Shown here: piece by piece, positions 44,985-54,513 of the stretch | Numbering within the stretch: position 1 is the first letter of the stretch | Layout: every line of letters begins with the position of its first letter | NCBI RefSeq assembly: GCF_900169715.1 | Contig: NZ_LT835160.1 | Location: forward strand, 248,001 to 312,000 | Reading direction: 5' to 3' | Length of the DNA stretch: 64,000 bases | Source: Kocuria massiliensis | GTDB lineage: Bacteria > Actinomycetota > Actinomycetes > Actinomycetales > Micrococcaceae | Notes under the pieces: model-generated | What the model saw: the letters and a program-made list of their open reading frames with translations, nothing else | What the model was told of the DNA's origin: nothing | Databases searched by the model: none | Made by a program: the position numbers and the translations under genes

Positions 44985-45008
44985 CGATCCCCGCCATGGC
45001 GGGGATCG
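44985..45008. repeat. 24-bp perfect palindrome upstream of the NlpC/P60 promoter
   Basis: CGATCCCCGCCATGGCGGGGATCG is self-complementary without a loop. It lies about 100 bp upstream of the promoter and 216 bp from the tdk stop. It lacks a T-tract, so a protein-binding site is more likely than a terminator. The rest of the gap 44885-45224 shows no gene. Confidence 0.6.
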
Positions 45009-45224
45009 GAGCATTACTTCGTTTGCCGATATTTCGTCGCCAAGACCGCCCGAAAAATTTTAAAGTGTCCTCACACACAGGTTCTTGCTGGGGTCGAAAT
45101 TCGAGACATGAGGCACCCCGAGGCATCCCCAGCCAGACCCGTCAGATCACGAAATGATTAAGGTGAAGCGCGTCATGGTCAAGGTTTCGTGACGGCACAG
45201 GGAGTTTTCAGCGAGCCAACGGCA

Positions 45225-45848
45225 CTATTCGCCGAGCTGCCCCTGGGTCTCCCGGAGGTAACAACTGGCGCACAGTGACTCATACGTCACAGCCTCGCCA
45301 TCGATCGCAATCTGGCTACCGGCGAAAACGAAGTGATCCCCGACTCGCCGTCCATTGAAGAGAGCCTTCCGGCCACAGCGGCAGATCGTCTTGAGCTCTT
45401 CCAAGGTGTGGGCAAGCTCCAACAAGCGACCCGATCCTGGGAAGGCCCGTGTCTGAAAGTCGGTGCGAATTCCGTATGCCAGCACGGGAACGTTGTCGAG
45501 CACAGCGACGCGCATGAGGTCATCCACTTGGGCTCGCGTCAAAAATTGGGCCTCATCGATGAGCAGGCAGGCCACCGGAGGAAGGTCCATGCTGAGATGC
45601 AGGCCGCCGTCGTCTCCGGCGGCGTGGTGCTGAAAAGCTGCCCTCGCGGATTCTTCCGGACCAAGTAAGAAATTCACTTCACGGGATACTCCGAGCCGAG
45701 ACACGATGTGGGATTCACCCTTCGTGTCGACCCGAGGTTTGGCCAGAAGTACTCTCTGACCTCGTTCTTCGTAGTTGAAGGCTGCCTGGAGCAACGCCGT
45801 GGATTTCCCAGAGTTCATCGCCCCGTAGCGGAAGTAGAGCTTGGCCAC
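45225..45848 (-). CDS. tdk: Thymidine kinase
   Basis: A class II (tetrameric) enzyme of 207 residues that makes dTMP from thymidine for salvage. Walker A is GAMNSGKST, the Asp/Glu motif LIDEAQFLT, and the substrate lasso region follows. Zinc ligands are CRCGRKA and CASC near the C-terminus. GTG 45848 starts six bases after the ideR stop, so it is co-transcribed with ideR. Confidence 0.94.
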   Translation of the reverse strand: MAKLYFRYGAMNSGKSTALLQAAFNYEERGQRVLLAKPRVDTKGESHIVSRLGVSREVNFLLGPEESARAAFQHHAAGDDGGLHLSMDLPPVACLLIDEAQFLTRAQVDDLMRVAVLDNVPVLAYGIRTDFQTRAFPGSGRLLELAHTLEELKTICRCGRKALFNGRRVGDHFVFAGSQIAIDGEAVTYESLCASCYLRETQGQLGE

Positions 45849-45854
45849 GTCCGG

Positions 45855-46550
45855 TTATGCGCCGCGCTTGACGACGATGTGGTCCGCCACCTCCGGGTCG
45901 AGATCCACCCCTTCGTCGTACCCATCCACGAGAACGTGAATGGCACCGTTCTTGGGTTCGATGCTGATCACGCTGCCACGCTCCATGCCGGCCCGACCCA
46001 AGACCTTCATGACGTCAATATCTGCCTGCAGCACTTCGGGGAATCGCGCCAGCGTAAATCGATCTTCAGGCGAGGAGTCCTTGGCCGCAATCGACAACGT
46101 GACCGTCTTGGGGTCATCTCGTTCGCTCGTAATACCCAATTCTTCGAGGCCCGGAATCGCGTTGCCATACGGGGAGTACTTGGGAGAATTCAGCAGCTCC
46201 ACGAGCCTGCGTTCCACACGCTCGCTCATGACGTGCTCCCAGCGGCAGGCTTCATCGTGTACATAGGCCATATCCAACCCGACGACGTCCGCCAGCAATC
46301 GCTCGGCGAGCCGGTGCTTACGCATCACGGACACCGCACGCTCACGACCTTCGGGGGTGAGGGCCAAGGATCGGTCGCTTTCCACGTGAACGAGGCCATG
46401 TCGCTCCATCCGCGCAATCGTCTGTGACACGGTGGGCCCTGAATGATCCAGGCGCTCGGCGATACGGGCGCGCATCGGGGTGATGCCCTCTTCCTCTAAA
46501 TCCAAAATGGTTCGGAGGTACATCTCTGTTGTATCGACGAGGTCCGTCAT
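45855..46550 (-). CDS. ideR: Iron-dependent repressor of the DtxR/IdeR family
   Basis: A metalloregulator of 231 residues. The N-terminal MTDLVDTTEMYLRTILDLEE and the recognition helix SGPTVSQTIARMERHGL are almost those of C. diphtheriae DtxR. Metal ligands are seen at Met10, His in MRKHRLAER, and Cys, Glu and His in DEACRWEHVM. A dimer domain and a C-terminal SH3-like domain (about 155-230) complete the protein. Fe2+-loaded protein represses iron uptake and activates storage genes. It is divergent from serC (173 bp gap) and starts an operon with tdk. I saw no IdeR box in the window. Confidence 0.94.
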   Translation of the reverse strand: MTDLVDTTEMYLRTILDLEEEGITPMRARIAERLDHSGPTVSQTIARMERHGLVHVESDRSLALTPEGRERAVSVMRKHRLAERLLADVVGLDMAYVHDEACRWEHVMSERVERRLVELLNSPKYSPYGNAIPGLEELGITSERDDPKTVTLSIAAKDSSPEDRFTLARFPEVLQADIDVMKVLGRAGMERGSVISIEPKNGAIHVLVDGYDEGVDLDPEVADHIVVKRGA

Positions 46551-46669
46551 TGGAGGTATAACGCCCTTCTCGCTATGGCCGTGGTGTGTGCCTGTCCATT
46601 CTAGGTGCTAAGGGTCATCTTCGGTCCAAAATTCTTTTCCCGTGAACAAACCCGCGCACAATGGTGTAG

Positions 46670-47845
<1,176 letters not shown>

Positions 47846-47893
47846 TTCCAACACGAGCCCAGCTCGGCGGCGTGGGGCAAGCCGCCCACCCGA

Positions 47894-49171
47894 TCACCGC
47901 GGTTCTTGAACTTCCAAGGCCGCGGTGATCGGCGCGTAGTCGGCGTCGCGTTCGAGCCTCACAAACCCTCGCCGCGAACGGTCATACGTGAGATGAAGGT
48001 GCTGGCTGCGCCAGTACCACAGGAACCCCAGCAAGGCCGTCGCCAGCCCCGCGGCAACTGCCACGCCCAATCCCCACCGGGCGCCCCACAGGTCATTAAT
48101 CCTTCCGACCACCGGCGCCCCAATCGGGGTTCCACCCATGAATACCGCCATATAGATGCTCATGACGCGTCCACGCATGTGCGGTTCGGTCGAGACCTGA
48201 ACGTAGGCATTGGCCGAGGTGATGAAGGTAAGGGAAGCCAGTCCCATCGGGATCAAGATGACGGCGAACACCACGACGTTGGGAGAAGCGGCGGCAGCCA
48301 AACACGTCAGTCCGAAAAGTCCGGCCGCCCCAAAAATGAATCGGAGTCGTGGACGTTCCCTCTTGGCAGCCATCAGAGTTCCCGAGACAGAGCCGATGGC
48401 CATCGCTGAGGTCAGGAACCCGAACTGATTCGCGCCATAACCGAATTCGCTGGTGGCCATGGCAGCAATGTTTATCGCGGAATTCATGCCAAAGGTCCCC
48501 ACCAGGAATGCCCCTACCATCACGATCAAAATATCCGGCCGCGATCTCACGTAAGCAAAACCATCGCGTAGTCGAGAACTCGCCCGGGAGACCCTAGGCA
48601 TGGGTCGAAGCCGAGTCGTATCGATCGCGACGATGGCCCCAATCATTGCCAAGAATGTCACCGTATTTATCAGGAACACCGGGCCTGATCCGACCGCCGC
48701 GACTAAGAGCCCAGCGATCGCCGGCCCAATCAAACGTGCCGAGTTAAAGGACATCGAATTCAGCGCCACGGCATTCGGCAAGTCACGGTCTTGCACCAGA
48801 TTAGAGACGAAGGTCTGCCGCACCGGCGAGTCGATTGCCGTGACGATGCCCAGGAGAAGGGCAAATACATAGACCTGCCACAGTTGCGCGGAGCCACTGA
48901 TGACAAGCACTCCGAGGAGGGCGGCCAGAACCGCCATGGCTCCTTGCGTCAAGAAAAGGACCTTGCGGCGATCGGAACGGTCCGCGAGGAGCCCGGCGTA
49001 CGGCGCTAAGAAGAGCTGAGGAAGAAACTGGAGGGCCATCACGATGCCCATGGCCGTCGAGTCCTCGTGGGACAGGTCGTTGAACACCAGCCAGTCCTGA
49101 GCGATACGTTGCATCCAGGTGCCGATGTTGGAAACCAGCGCGCCCAAAAACCACCAGCGGTAATTGGGCAC
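47894..49171 (-). CDS. MFS_3-family transporter (EntS-like), apparent 5' frameshift
   Basis: A protein with 12 predicted spans. From GTG 49171 the frame gives 425 residues beginning MPNYRWWFLGALVSNIG, but family sequence (TFRSLR just before PNYRWW) continues upstream in frame to codons without any ATG, GTG or TTG before a stop. An ATG at 49244 with a good GAGG site lies in the -1 frame, 29 bp after the DUF3027 stop. Removing one G from the GGG at 49191-49193 joins the two into MTGNVTRNPDGRQ...DGTFRSLRVPNY. So the gene may carry a real one-base insertion or a sequencing error. Family members export siderophores or drugs. Confidence 0.8.
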   Translation of the reverse strand: MPNYRWWFLGALVSNIGTWMQRIAQDWLVFNDLSHEDSTAMGIVMALQFLPQLFLAPYAGLLADRSDRRKVLFLTQGAMAVLAALLGVLVISGSAQLWQVYVFALLLGIVTAIDSPVRQTFVSNLVQDRDLPNAVALNSMSFNSARLIGPAIAGLLVAAVGSGPVFLINTVTFLAMIGAIVAIDTTRLRPMPRVSRASSRLRDGFAYVRSRPDILIVMVGAFLVGTFGMNSAINIAAMATSEFGYGANQFGFLTSAMAIGSVSGTLMAAKRERPRLRFIFGAAGLFGLTCLAAAASPNVVVFAVILIPMGLASLTFITSANAYVQVSTEPHMRGRVMSIYMAVFMGGTPIGAPVVGRINDLWGARWGLGVAVAAGLATALLGFLWYWRSQHLHLTYDRSRRGFVRLERDADYAPITAALEVQEPR

Positions 49172-49273
49172 GCGAAGGGATCGGAAGGTTCCCGTCCGGT
49201 GGTGTTTGTCGTCCGTCAGGATTTCGTGTGACGTTCCCGGTCATCTCCTCGCCTCGGGCAGGTCCCCGGGGAA

Positions 49274-49828
49274 TTATTCCTCCGGTGCGTCCCCCTCCGT
49301 GGAGTCCGCATCGTGGTCCGCGCCGTGCGAGTCTTCGCGGTCATCGTTCGCGTCGGAGGTTTCCGGCGCGTTGGTTTCTTCAGGTTCCTCGTTTTCGATG
49401 TCTTCGGGACGTACCCGGTCGGCCCAGGGAATCCATTCGGGGGCGAGCAGGGCGTCGTCACCCGGCACAAGGCCAACTTCGCACACCGTGACCTTTTTCG
49501 ACCGTGGCGCCCGTGCGACGGTCGAGAACCAATACCATCCGCGGTATCCGGGCAGGGTGCATTCAAAGAGGTGCGTGGACAAACGATCTTCTTCACCACG
49601 AACGTGGTGGATCGTGCCGATCGTAGACTCGGAGGTTATCTCCAGGACGCCAGCTCGCGCGACATCCTGGGCCTCGGCGAGCACGGCGTCGAGGCGTGTG
49701 GTCCGACGCCGTACCTTGCGCGGGGAGCCGAGCGTCAGAGTCGTGGGAGCTTCCGCCCGTTCCGCCACGGACGTTGCGGCCCCCGAAGAGACCGACGTGA
49801 CCGGTTCGTCCTGCACTGTTTTCGACAT
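49274..49828 (-). CDS. DUF3027 family protein
   Basis: A soluble protein of 184 residues. The centre holds DUF3027 features: AVLAEAQDVARAG, VRGEEDRLSTHLFEC, PGYRGWYWFSTVARAPRSK and LAPEWIPWADR. The last 45 residues are very acidic. DUF3027 is restricted to Actinobacteria and its role is unknown. Start is uncertain: ATG 49828 has AGGAG only one base upstream, and an in-frame TTG at 49840 is an alternative. It lies 29 bp after cspB in an operon that continues to the MFS gene. Confidence 0.82.
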   Translation of the reverse strand: MSKTVQDEPVTSVSSGAATSVAERAEAPTTLTLGSPRKVRRRTTRLDAVLAEAQDVARAGVLEITSESTIGTIHHVRGEEDRLSTHLFECTLPGYRGWYWFSTVARAPRSKKVTVCEVGLVPGDDALLAPEWIPWADRVRPEDIENEEPEETNAPETSDANDDREDSHGADHDADSTEGDAPEE

Positions 49829-49857
49829 ACTCCTATTCAACCTTGTGCTGAGCCTAA

Positions 49858-50241
49858 TTATGCGTCGAGGTTGTCCGCGACATTCCGAAGAATCGTCGCA
49901 ACCTTCTTACCCACGGCGCGTTCCGGGTAACGCCCACGGCGCAAGGAGTTGGAGACGCCGTCGAGGAGCTTGATGAGGTCCTCGGTGATAACGGCCATCT
50001 CGTCAGCGGGTTTACGGTGGTTCTTCACCGAGGAGGGGATCCGGTCGAGCAAACGTGCCGAGAGCGCTTGGGCTCCGCGGCGACCTTCAGCGATGCCAAA
50101 TTCCAAACGGGTTCCGGCCTTGACGGACGTGACTCCAGAGGGGAGGGCAGAGGACGGCAGGAAGACTTCCTGGCCGTCCTCGACGGTCACGAACCCGAAA
50201 CCCTTCGTCTCGTCGTACCACTTCACTTTTCCGGTGGGCAT
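49858..50241 (-). CDS. cspB: Cold-shock domain protein with C-terminal extension
   Basis: A protein of 127 residues. Residues 1-65 are a CSD: MPTGKVKWYDETKGFGFV (RNP1 KGFGFV) and VFLPSSAL (RNP2). The last 60 residues are helical and basic, the longer form seen in actinobacteria (as in mycobacterial CspB). It binds single-stranded RNA or DNA as a chaperone. ATG 50241 has AAAGGA seven bases upstream; a start at 50280 is not needed. The 5' gap of about 250 bp to the divergent gene could hold a thermosensitive leader. Confidence 0.92.
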   Translation of the reverse strand: MPTGKVKWYDETKGFGFVTVEDGQEVFLPSSALPSGVTSVKAGTRLEFGIAEGRRGAQALSARLLDRIPSSVKNHRKPADEMAVITEDLIKLLDGVSNSLRRGRYPERAVGKKVATILRNVADNLDA

Positions 50242-50494
50242 GTTGCGTTCCTTTGCTGTATTCGTGGGGATGTCCCCCATTCGACGCGTTCGCGAGACGG
50301 TCCCTTATCGTCCACGCGGGCGCTTCTGCAGGTCCTCTACCCTCGATCCCTTGGCGGTTCACGCAGAAGCGAACGCCGTTGTGGGACTCATCGCGGGGAA
50401 GACCTCTCGTCAAAAAGTCTTGAGCATCAATTATACAGCCACCCTGACGCGGTGAGGGTGCCTCGGCATTCTGCCCTCAGGCCGAAAAGGTACC

Positions 50495-50791
50495 GTGGTA
50501 CCCATGACTTCTCGTTCTTCCCAGGGCAGAGCCACCGTTGACTCGCCCCACGACTCCGGCCACCCCGAACCTCAATCCTCCGAGGCGCCGGGATTTGCCG
50601 GGTTTGCCGTAGTGGCTGCCGTTCTTGCCGCGATCAGCGTGGTAAGCGGCGTTGTCATGCTCATCCTGAAGTGGGTAGGCATGCACCCGTGGAACATCTT
50701 GACGATGCTTCCCATGATGTTGCTCCCTCTCGCGTTTATTCTGTTGATGGTCGCGCTCTTTTTGGCCGCGCGCCGACGTCGTACCCAGTAA
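50495..50791 (+). CDS. Small two-TM membrane protein, function unknown
   Basis: A protein of 98 residues (or 95 from ATG 50504) with membrane spans at about 37-60 and 67-90, and a basic end (AARRRRTQ). AAAAGG lies four bases before GTG 50495, which favours that start. It is divergent from cspB. A similar small membrane protein lies in the mycobacterial serC-cspB neighbourhood (from memory). Confidence 0.65.
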   Translation: MVPMTSRSSQGRATVDSPHDSGHPEPQSSEAPGFAGFAVVAAVLAAISVVSGVVMLILKWVGMHPWNILTMLPMMLLPLAFILLMVALFLAARRRRTQ

Positions 50792-50843
50792 CAGAATCTG
50801 AGGGAATATTTTCTGTCCACAGTGCCAAATCAGCCTGCACTCT

Positions 50844-50864
50844 TTCAATATTCAGGCTTCATTC
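50844..50864 (+). promoter_or_regulatory. Tandem TTCANNN heptamers before the two-component genes
   Basis: Three direct heptamers, TTCAATA (50844-50850), TTCAGGC (50851-50857) and TTCATTC (50858-50864), lie just upstream of a TACTAG -10-like hexamer (50869-50874) and replace a -35 box. OmpR/PhoP-type regulators bind tandem repeats, so autoregulation is likely. Confidence 0.5.
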
Positions 50865-50889
50865 AGCCTACTAGGTGACACTTGGGCCT

Positions 50890-51597
50890 GTGAAAGCACA
50901 TCAAACTGAAGCCAAGCTGCTCGTTGTCGACGACGAGCCCAACATCCTCGAGCTCCTTGCGACCTCGCTGAGGTTCGCCGGCTTCGAGGTCATCACCGCT
51001 GCCAACGGTCGCGAAGCTCTGGACCGAGCAACCGCCGAAACCCCTGATTTGGCCGTCATGGATGTCATGTTGCCCGACATGGACGGATTCACCGTGACGC
51101 GCAAAATCCGTGCCACCGGTTTGCTCTTCCCGATCTTGTTCCTCACCGCAAAGGACGACACCGAGGACAAGGTCACCGGTTTGACGGTGGGCGGCGACGA
51201 CTACGTCACTAAGCCCTTCAGCTTGGACGAGGTGGTTGCCCGCATCCGCGCCGTCTTGCGCCGCACCCAGGCCCTGGAAGAGGAAGATTCCCGGCTGCAC
51301 GTCGAAGATCTGGTGCTCGACGACGACGCACACGAGGTCTACCGAGGCGACCGCGAGATTGACCTGTCGCCCACGGAATTCAAGCTTCTCCGGTATCTCA
51401 TGCTCAACCCCAACCGGGTCCTTTCGAAGGCACAGATCCTCGACCACGTGTGGGAATACGACTTCAACGGTGACGCCTCCATCGTGGAGTCCTACATTTC
51501 GTATCTGCGTCGAAAGATCGACAACGACAAGTCATTGCCGCCGCTGATCCACACCAAGCGTGGCGTCGGCTACCTGTTGCGGACGTCCAAGCACTAA
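50890..51597 (+). CDS. OmpR-family response regulator (PhoP-like)
   Basis: A protein of 235 residues. The receiver domain has the acidic pair in LLVVDDEPN, the phosphoacceptor Asp in AVMDVMLPDMDG, Thr in FLTAKD and Lys in VTKPFSLDEVVAR. The C-terminal winged helix has LSPTEFKLLRYL and TKRGVGYLLR. Sequence closest to mycobacterial PhoP. GTG 50890 is taken as start; GTG 50875 would add five residues. Its partner kinase follows after three bases. Confidence 0.9.
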   Translation: MKAHQTEAKLLVVDDEPNILELLATSLRFAGFEVITAANGREALDRATAETPDLAVMDVMLPDMDGFTVTRKIRATGLLFPILFLTAKDDTEDKVTGLTVGGDDYVTKPFSLDEVVARIRAVLRRTQALEEEDSRLHVEDLVLDDDAHEVYRGDREIDLSPTEFKLLRYLMLNPNRVLSKAQILDHVWEYDFNGDASIVESYISYLRRKIDNDKSLPPLIHTKRGVGYLLRTSKH

Positions 51598-51600
51598 ACC

Positions 51601-53100
51601 GTGGTGCAGTCCGTCACCAGCCGAGTCCGACAGTCCAAATTGGGCGCGCTCTCTTTGCGCACCCAATTGGTCATGTTGACGGCTCTTCTTCTCGCATTGG
51701 CGATTGCGGTGACCAGCCTGGTGGCAGTCTCTGCCTTGCGCGGGCAGTTGATTCAGCAGATTGACTCCGAGATGAATTCCTCGGCAGCGAATCTCACAAA
51801 ATATCTTGGCAACGATAAGTCCACGTCGACGGACGGCCCCGGATTCCGCTATTCCGCCTACCTCATGGACTCCGACGGCAACCTCGTAAGTTCGATCGTC
51901 GCCGACGACGGCAATTCATCGCCGCGGCTCACGGGCTGGAATCACGACAACGGAGTGAGGTACAACGGCCAAGGCCTCACGGTCCCAAGCAACACCGGGG
52001 ACACCGAATGGCGTATCTTGCCGATCGCCTCGAAGGATTCCAACTACACCGTCATCGTGGCGACGCCCCTGACGCAGACCAATGCCGTGGTGACGCTCGT
52101 CGGCGTCCTTACCTTCGCCTTCGGCATGGCCACGTTGGCGGCGGCTGCGGCCTTGGCTTGGGTGTTGGTCACGCGCGCGTTCGAGCCTCTCGCAAGGGTC
52201 GAACGAACCGCATCTCGAATTGCCGCGGGCGACCTCTCCCAACGCATCGAGCGGCATGATCCACGAACCGAAATCGGCCAGCTGTCCTTGTCCCTCAACG
52301 TCATGTTGACCCGCATTGAGGAAGCCTTCGATGCGCAGAAACATTCCGAGGTCAAGATGCGTCGCTTCGTGGGCGATGCTTCGCACGAGTTGCGTACCCC
52401 GTTGGTGTCGATTCGCGGCTATTCCGAGTTGTACCGCCACGGCGCGCTTCAAACGGACGAGGACGTCGCAAAGGCGATGAGCCGTATCGAGGCAGAGTCG
52501 AAGAGAATGGGGCAGCTGGTCGAGGACCTCTTGGTGCTCGCCCGAATCGACGAACGGCGCCCGCTCGAAGTCACCACGGTAGACCTTTTGAAACTGGCTC
52601 AGGACGCCGCCGACGACGCCGCGGCATCTGCCCCCGAACGTGAGATTTCGGTCGTCGGCCTCGAGGAAGGCCCAGGCCTTCCCGCTCCGGTGCGCGGCGA
52701 TGAGTCGCGCTTGCGGCAGGTTTTGGCCAACCTGGTGACCAATGCTCTGCGGTACACGCCGGAAGGCAGCCCGCTGGAACTCGCGGTGGGATCTCGGCCG
52801 GGAATCGACGGCGAGTACCTCTCCGTACTGAAGGTCGTGGATCACGGTCCGGGCATCCACGGCGACGACATGCAGAAGGTCTTCGAGAGGTTTTATCGCT
52901 CAGACACCTCCCGCACCCGCGACACTGGCGGCACCGGCCTCGGTCTCGCCATCGTGGCGGCCATCGTGACGCAACATCACGGCACGGTACGGGTCGAAGA
53001 GACGGATGGCGGCGGCGCGACAATGGTCGTCCAGATCCCGCAAGCGCGCCCCGGTGCCGAGGATCCCCATCCACAAAGTGGCAAAAACGTCACGGCATAG
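51601..53100 (+). CDS. Sensor histidine kinase (PhoR-like)
   Basis: A membrane kinase of 499 residues. Two membrane spans (about 24-45 and 163-188) enclose an extracytoplasmic sensor of about 115 residues. Then HAMP (189-245), the H-box SHELRTPLVSIRGYSELY, N-box NLVTNALRYTPEG, DHGPGIH and GGTGLGLAIV. It starts with GTG 51601 directly after the regulator, so they form a pair. The stimulus is unknown; the sensor has no known fold signature. Confidence 0.92.
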   Translation: MVQSVTSRVRQSKLGALSLRTQLVMLTALLLALAIAVTSLVAVSALRGQLIQQIDSEMNSSAANLTKYLGNDKSTSTDGPGFRYSAYLMDSDGNLVSSIVADDGNSSPRLTGWNHDNGVRYNGQGLTVPSNTGDTEWRILPIASKDSNYTVIVATPLTQTNAVVTLVGVLTFAFGMATLAAAAALAWVLVTRAFEPLARVERTASRIAAGDLSQRIERHDPRTEIGQLSLSLNVMLTRIEEAFDAQKHSEVKMRRFVGDASHELRTPLVSIRGYSELYRHGALQTDEDVAKAMSRIEAESKRMGQLVEDLLVLARIDERRPLEVTTVDLLKLAQDAADDAAASAPEREISVVGLEEGPGLPAPVRGDESRLRQVLANLVTNALRYTPEGSPLELAVGSRPGIDGEYLSVLKVVDHGPGIHGDDMQKVFERFYRSDTSRTRDTGGTGLGLAIVAAIVTQHHGTVRVEETDGGGATMVVQIPQARPGAEDPHPQSGKNVTA

Positions 53101-53183
53101 CGGTTTATCCCCAATGGGGCTGCCGTGAGTCGTCCCGACGTCGAGCGGCTCGACTCGTCGATCTACCCTCCTGCTATCGGCTA

Positions 53184-53202
53184 CCGCGGAAAGGCTCCGC
53201 GG
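53184..53202 (+). promoter_or_regulatory. Leader hairpin before the WXG100 gene
   Basis: CCGCGGA (53184-53190) pairs with TCCGCGG (53196-53202) around a five-base loop, 10 bp upstream of an AGGAGG ribosome site. It could stabilise the mRNA or affect translation. Confidence 0.3.
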
Positions 53203-53223
53203 ACCTAACCACAGGAGGTCACC

Positions 53224-53514
53224 ATGGCTCAGTTCGTCGTCGATTCCGAGGTCATCACGGGTAAAACGTCCGAGGCGCGAGGTTATATGGAGCGCATCGC
53301 CACCGAGGTCAATGGTCTCACGACGTCACTCCAAGAACTCCAGTCCACGTGGACGGGAACGGCCTCGGCCAGGTTCCAAGAAGTCCTGTCGAATTGGCGC
53401 CAAACTCAAGCACGAGTCGAGGAATCTATGGGACAGATCAACCAGGCCCTCGCGAGCGCGGGCACCAATTACGCGGAAACCGAGGCCGCCAACGCCTCGA
53501 TGTTCGCCGGGTAG
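53224..53514 (+). CDS. WXG100-family (EsxA/ESAT-6-like) protein
   Basis: A protein of 96 residues, all helical, with the W-x-G turn (STWTGTASA) at residues 41-43 between two long helices, and no signal peptide. AGGAGG sits five bases before ATG. Family members form dimers and are exported by type VII (ESX) secretion, some as substrates for other effectors. There is no EccC, EccB, EccD or second Esx gene in this window, so it is an orphan here. It follows the two-component pair by 123 bp and converges with the RNase HI gene. Confidence 0.9.
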   Translation: MAQFVVDSEVITGKTSEARGYMERIATEVNGLTTSLQELQSTWTGTASARFQEVLSNWRQTQARVEESMGQINQALASAGTNYAETEAANASMFAG

Positions 53515-53520
53515 ACCGCC

Positions 53521-54501
53521 TTAGGCCTCCGGGGTATCTTGCCGCACGGCGAGACCCCATCGACCGGTCTCTCGACGGACCCACAGGCTCGTCCGCACGG
53601 CTGGTCCGCGAGGAGTTTTGACCCGGCTCACCACGAGTCCCGCGTGCTCTGACGGTGAATGGGTGCTGACGTATTCGGGGTCTCCCCGGAGGCCAAACGC
53701 CTGATCCAAGTACCGGAGGGCGGCTTCTCGCCCGGCGTGACGGCCACGCACCGTGATCCAGACGAGTTCTTCGGCCAGTAAATCTTGCACCCGTGAGGCG
53801 TCATGGTGAGTCGCGGGATCGTTGAGTTCTTGTTCGCATCGGAGGGCGGCCTCGGCGGGAGATTCCTGCGCGCGGGAGGGTTGGACCCCCGTCAGCGTGG
53901 ATGCATCTCTCGTTGCGGCCTCCCCCGCCGCGGTACTCCGTGTGGCCCCCGGGGAAACCTCCCGCGATACTTCGTTCGGTGCGAGTCCGCCCAGGCCGGG
54001 GCCTTCATCCGGCGTCTGGTGCTTTTGGTACGCCGTGGCCGCGGCGCGGGCTTTGTCATCGGCGTGTTCATTCAACTCGTGTCCGGCGTGGCCTTTGACC
54101 CACTCAAATTCATAGGTGCGGCCGGATAAAGCTGCATCGAGTTGCTCCAGGAGGTCTCGGTTGAGAACCGGCTTGCCGTCTTTCTTCTTCCAGCCTTTGG
54201 CCTTCCACCCGGGCATCCACTGGGTGATGCACTTGATCACATATTGGCTATCACAAAGGATCTTGAGCGGACGCTCGGGCATACCCGCGGTGGATTCGAC
54301 CAGATCCAGAACGGCCTTCAGCTCCCCCATGTTGTTGGTTCCGTGGGGCCAGCCGCCGGCTCGCCAGCAGGTCTCATTCACGTACCAGGCCCATCCGGCG
54401 GGTCCTGGATTGCCCAAGGCCGAACCGTCGGCAGCGGCGACGAGCGGGCCGTCGTCGGCGGGCTCATGCCGCGAGCCGCTGGCTCTTTCCGAGGTGGTCA
54501 T
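53521..54501 (-). CDS. Ribonuclease HI fused to NTF2/DUF4440-like domain
   Basis: A protein of 326 residues. Residues 18-155 are RNase HI with the D-E-D-D active site: Asp in AADGSALGNPGPAG, Glu in NNMGELKAV, Asp in LCDSQYV and Asp in NEHADDKARAA. A linker of about 50 residues is followed at 215-320 by an NTF2/SnoaL-type domain (EQELNDPATHHDASRVQDLL, VRGRHAGREAALRYLDQAF). RNase HI removes RNA from RNA-DNA hybrids. The appended domain has no known partner in this role. It is 12 bp downstream of the isochorismate synthase gene. Confidence 0.88.
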   Translation of the reverse strand: MTTSERASGSRHEPADDGPLVAAADGSALGNPGPAGWAWYVNETCWRAGGWPHGTNNMGELKAVLDLVESTAGMPERPLKILCDSQYVIKCITQWMPGWKAKGWKKKDGKPVLNRDLLEQLDAALSGRTYEFEWVKGHAGHELNEHADDKARAAATAYQKHQTPDEGPGLGGLAPNEVSREVSPGATRSTAAGEAATRDASTLTGVQPSRAQESPAEAALRCEQELNDPATHHDASRVQDLLAEELVWITVRGRHAGREAALRYLDQAFGLRGDPEYVSTHSPSEHAGLVVSRVKTPRGPAVRTSLWVRRETGRWGLAVRQDTPEA

Positions 54502-54513
54502 CGAAAGTCTGCC

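Noticed and set aside
53224-53514. A type VII secretion locus
   Set aside because: Only one WXG100 gene is present; no EccB, EccC, EccD, EccE or mycosin gene was found.
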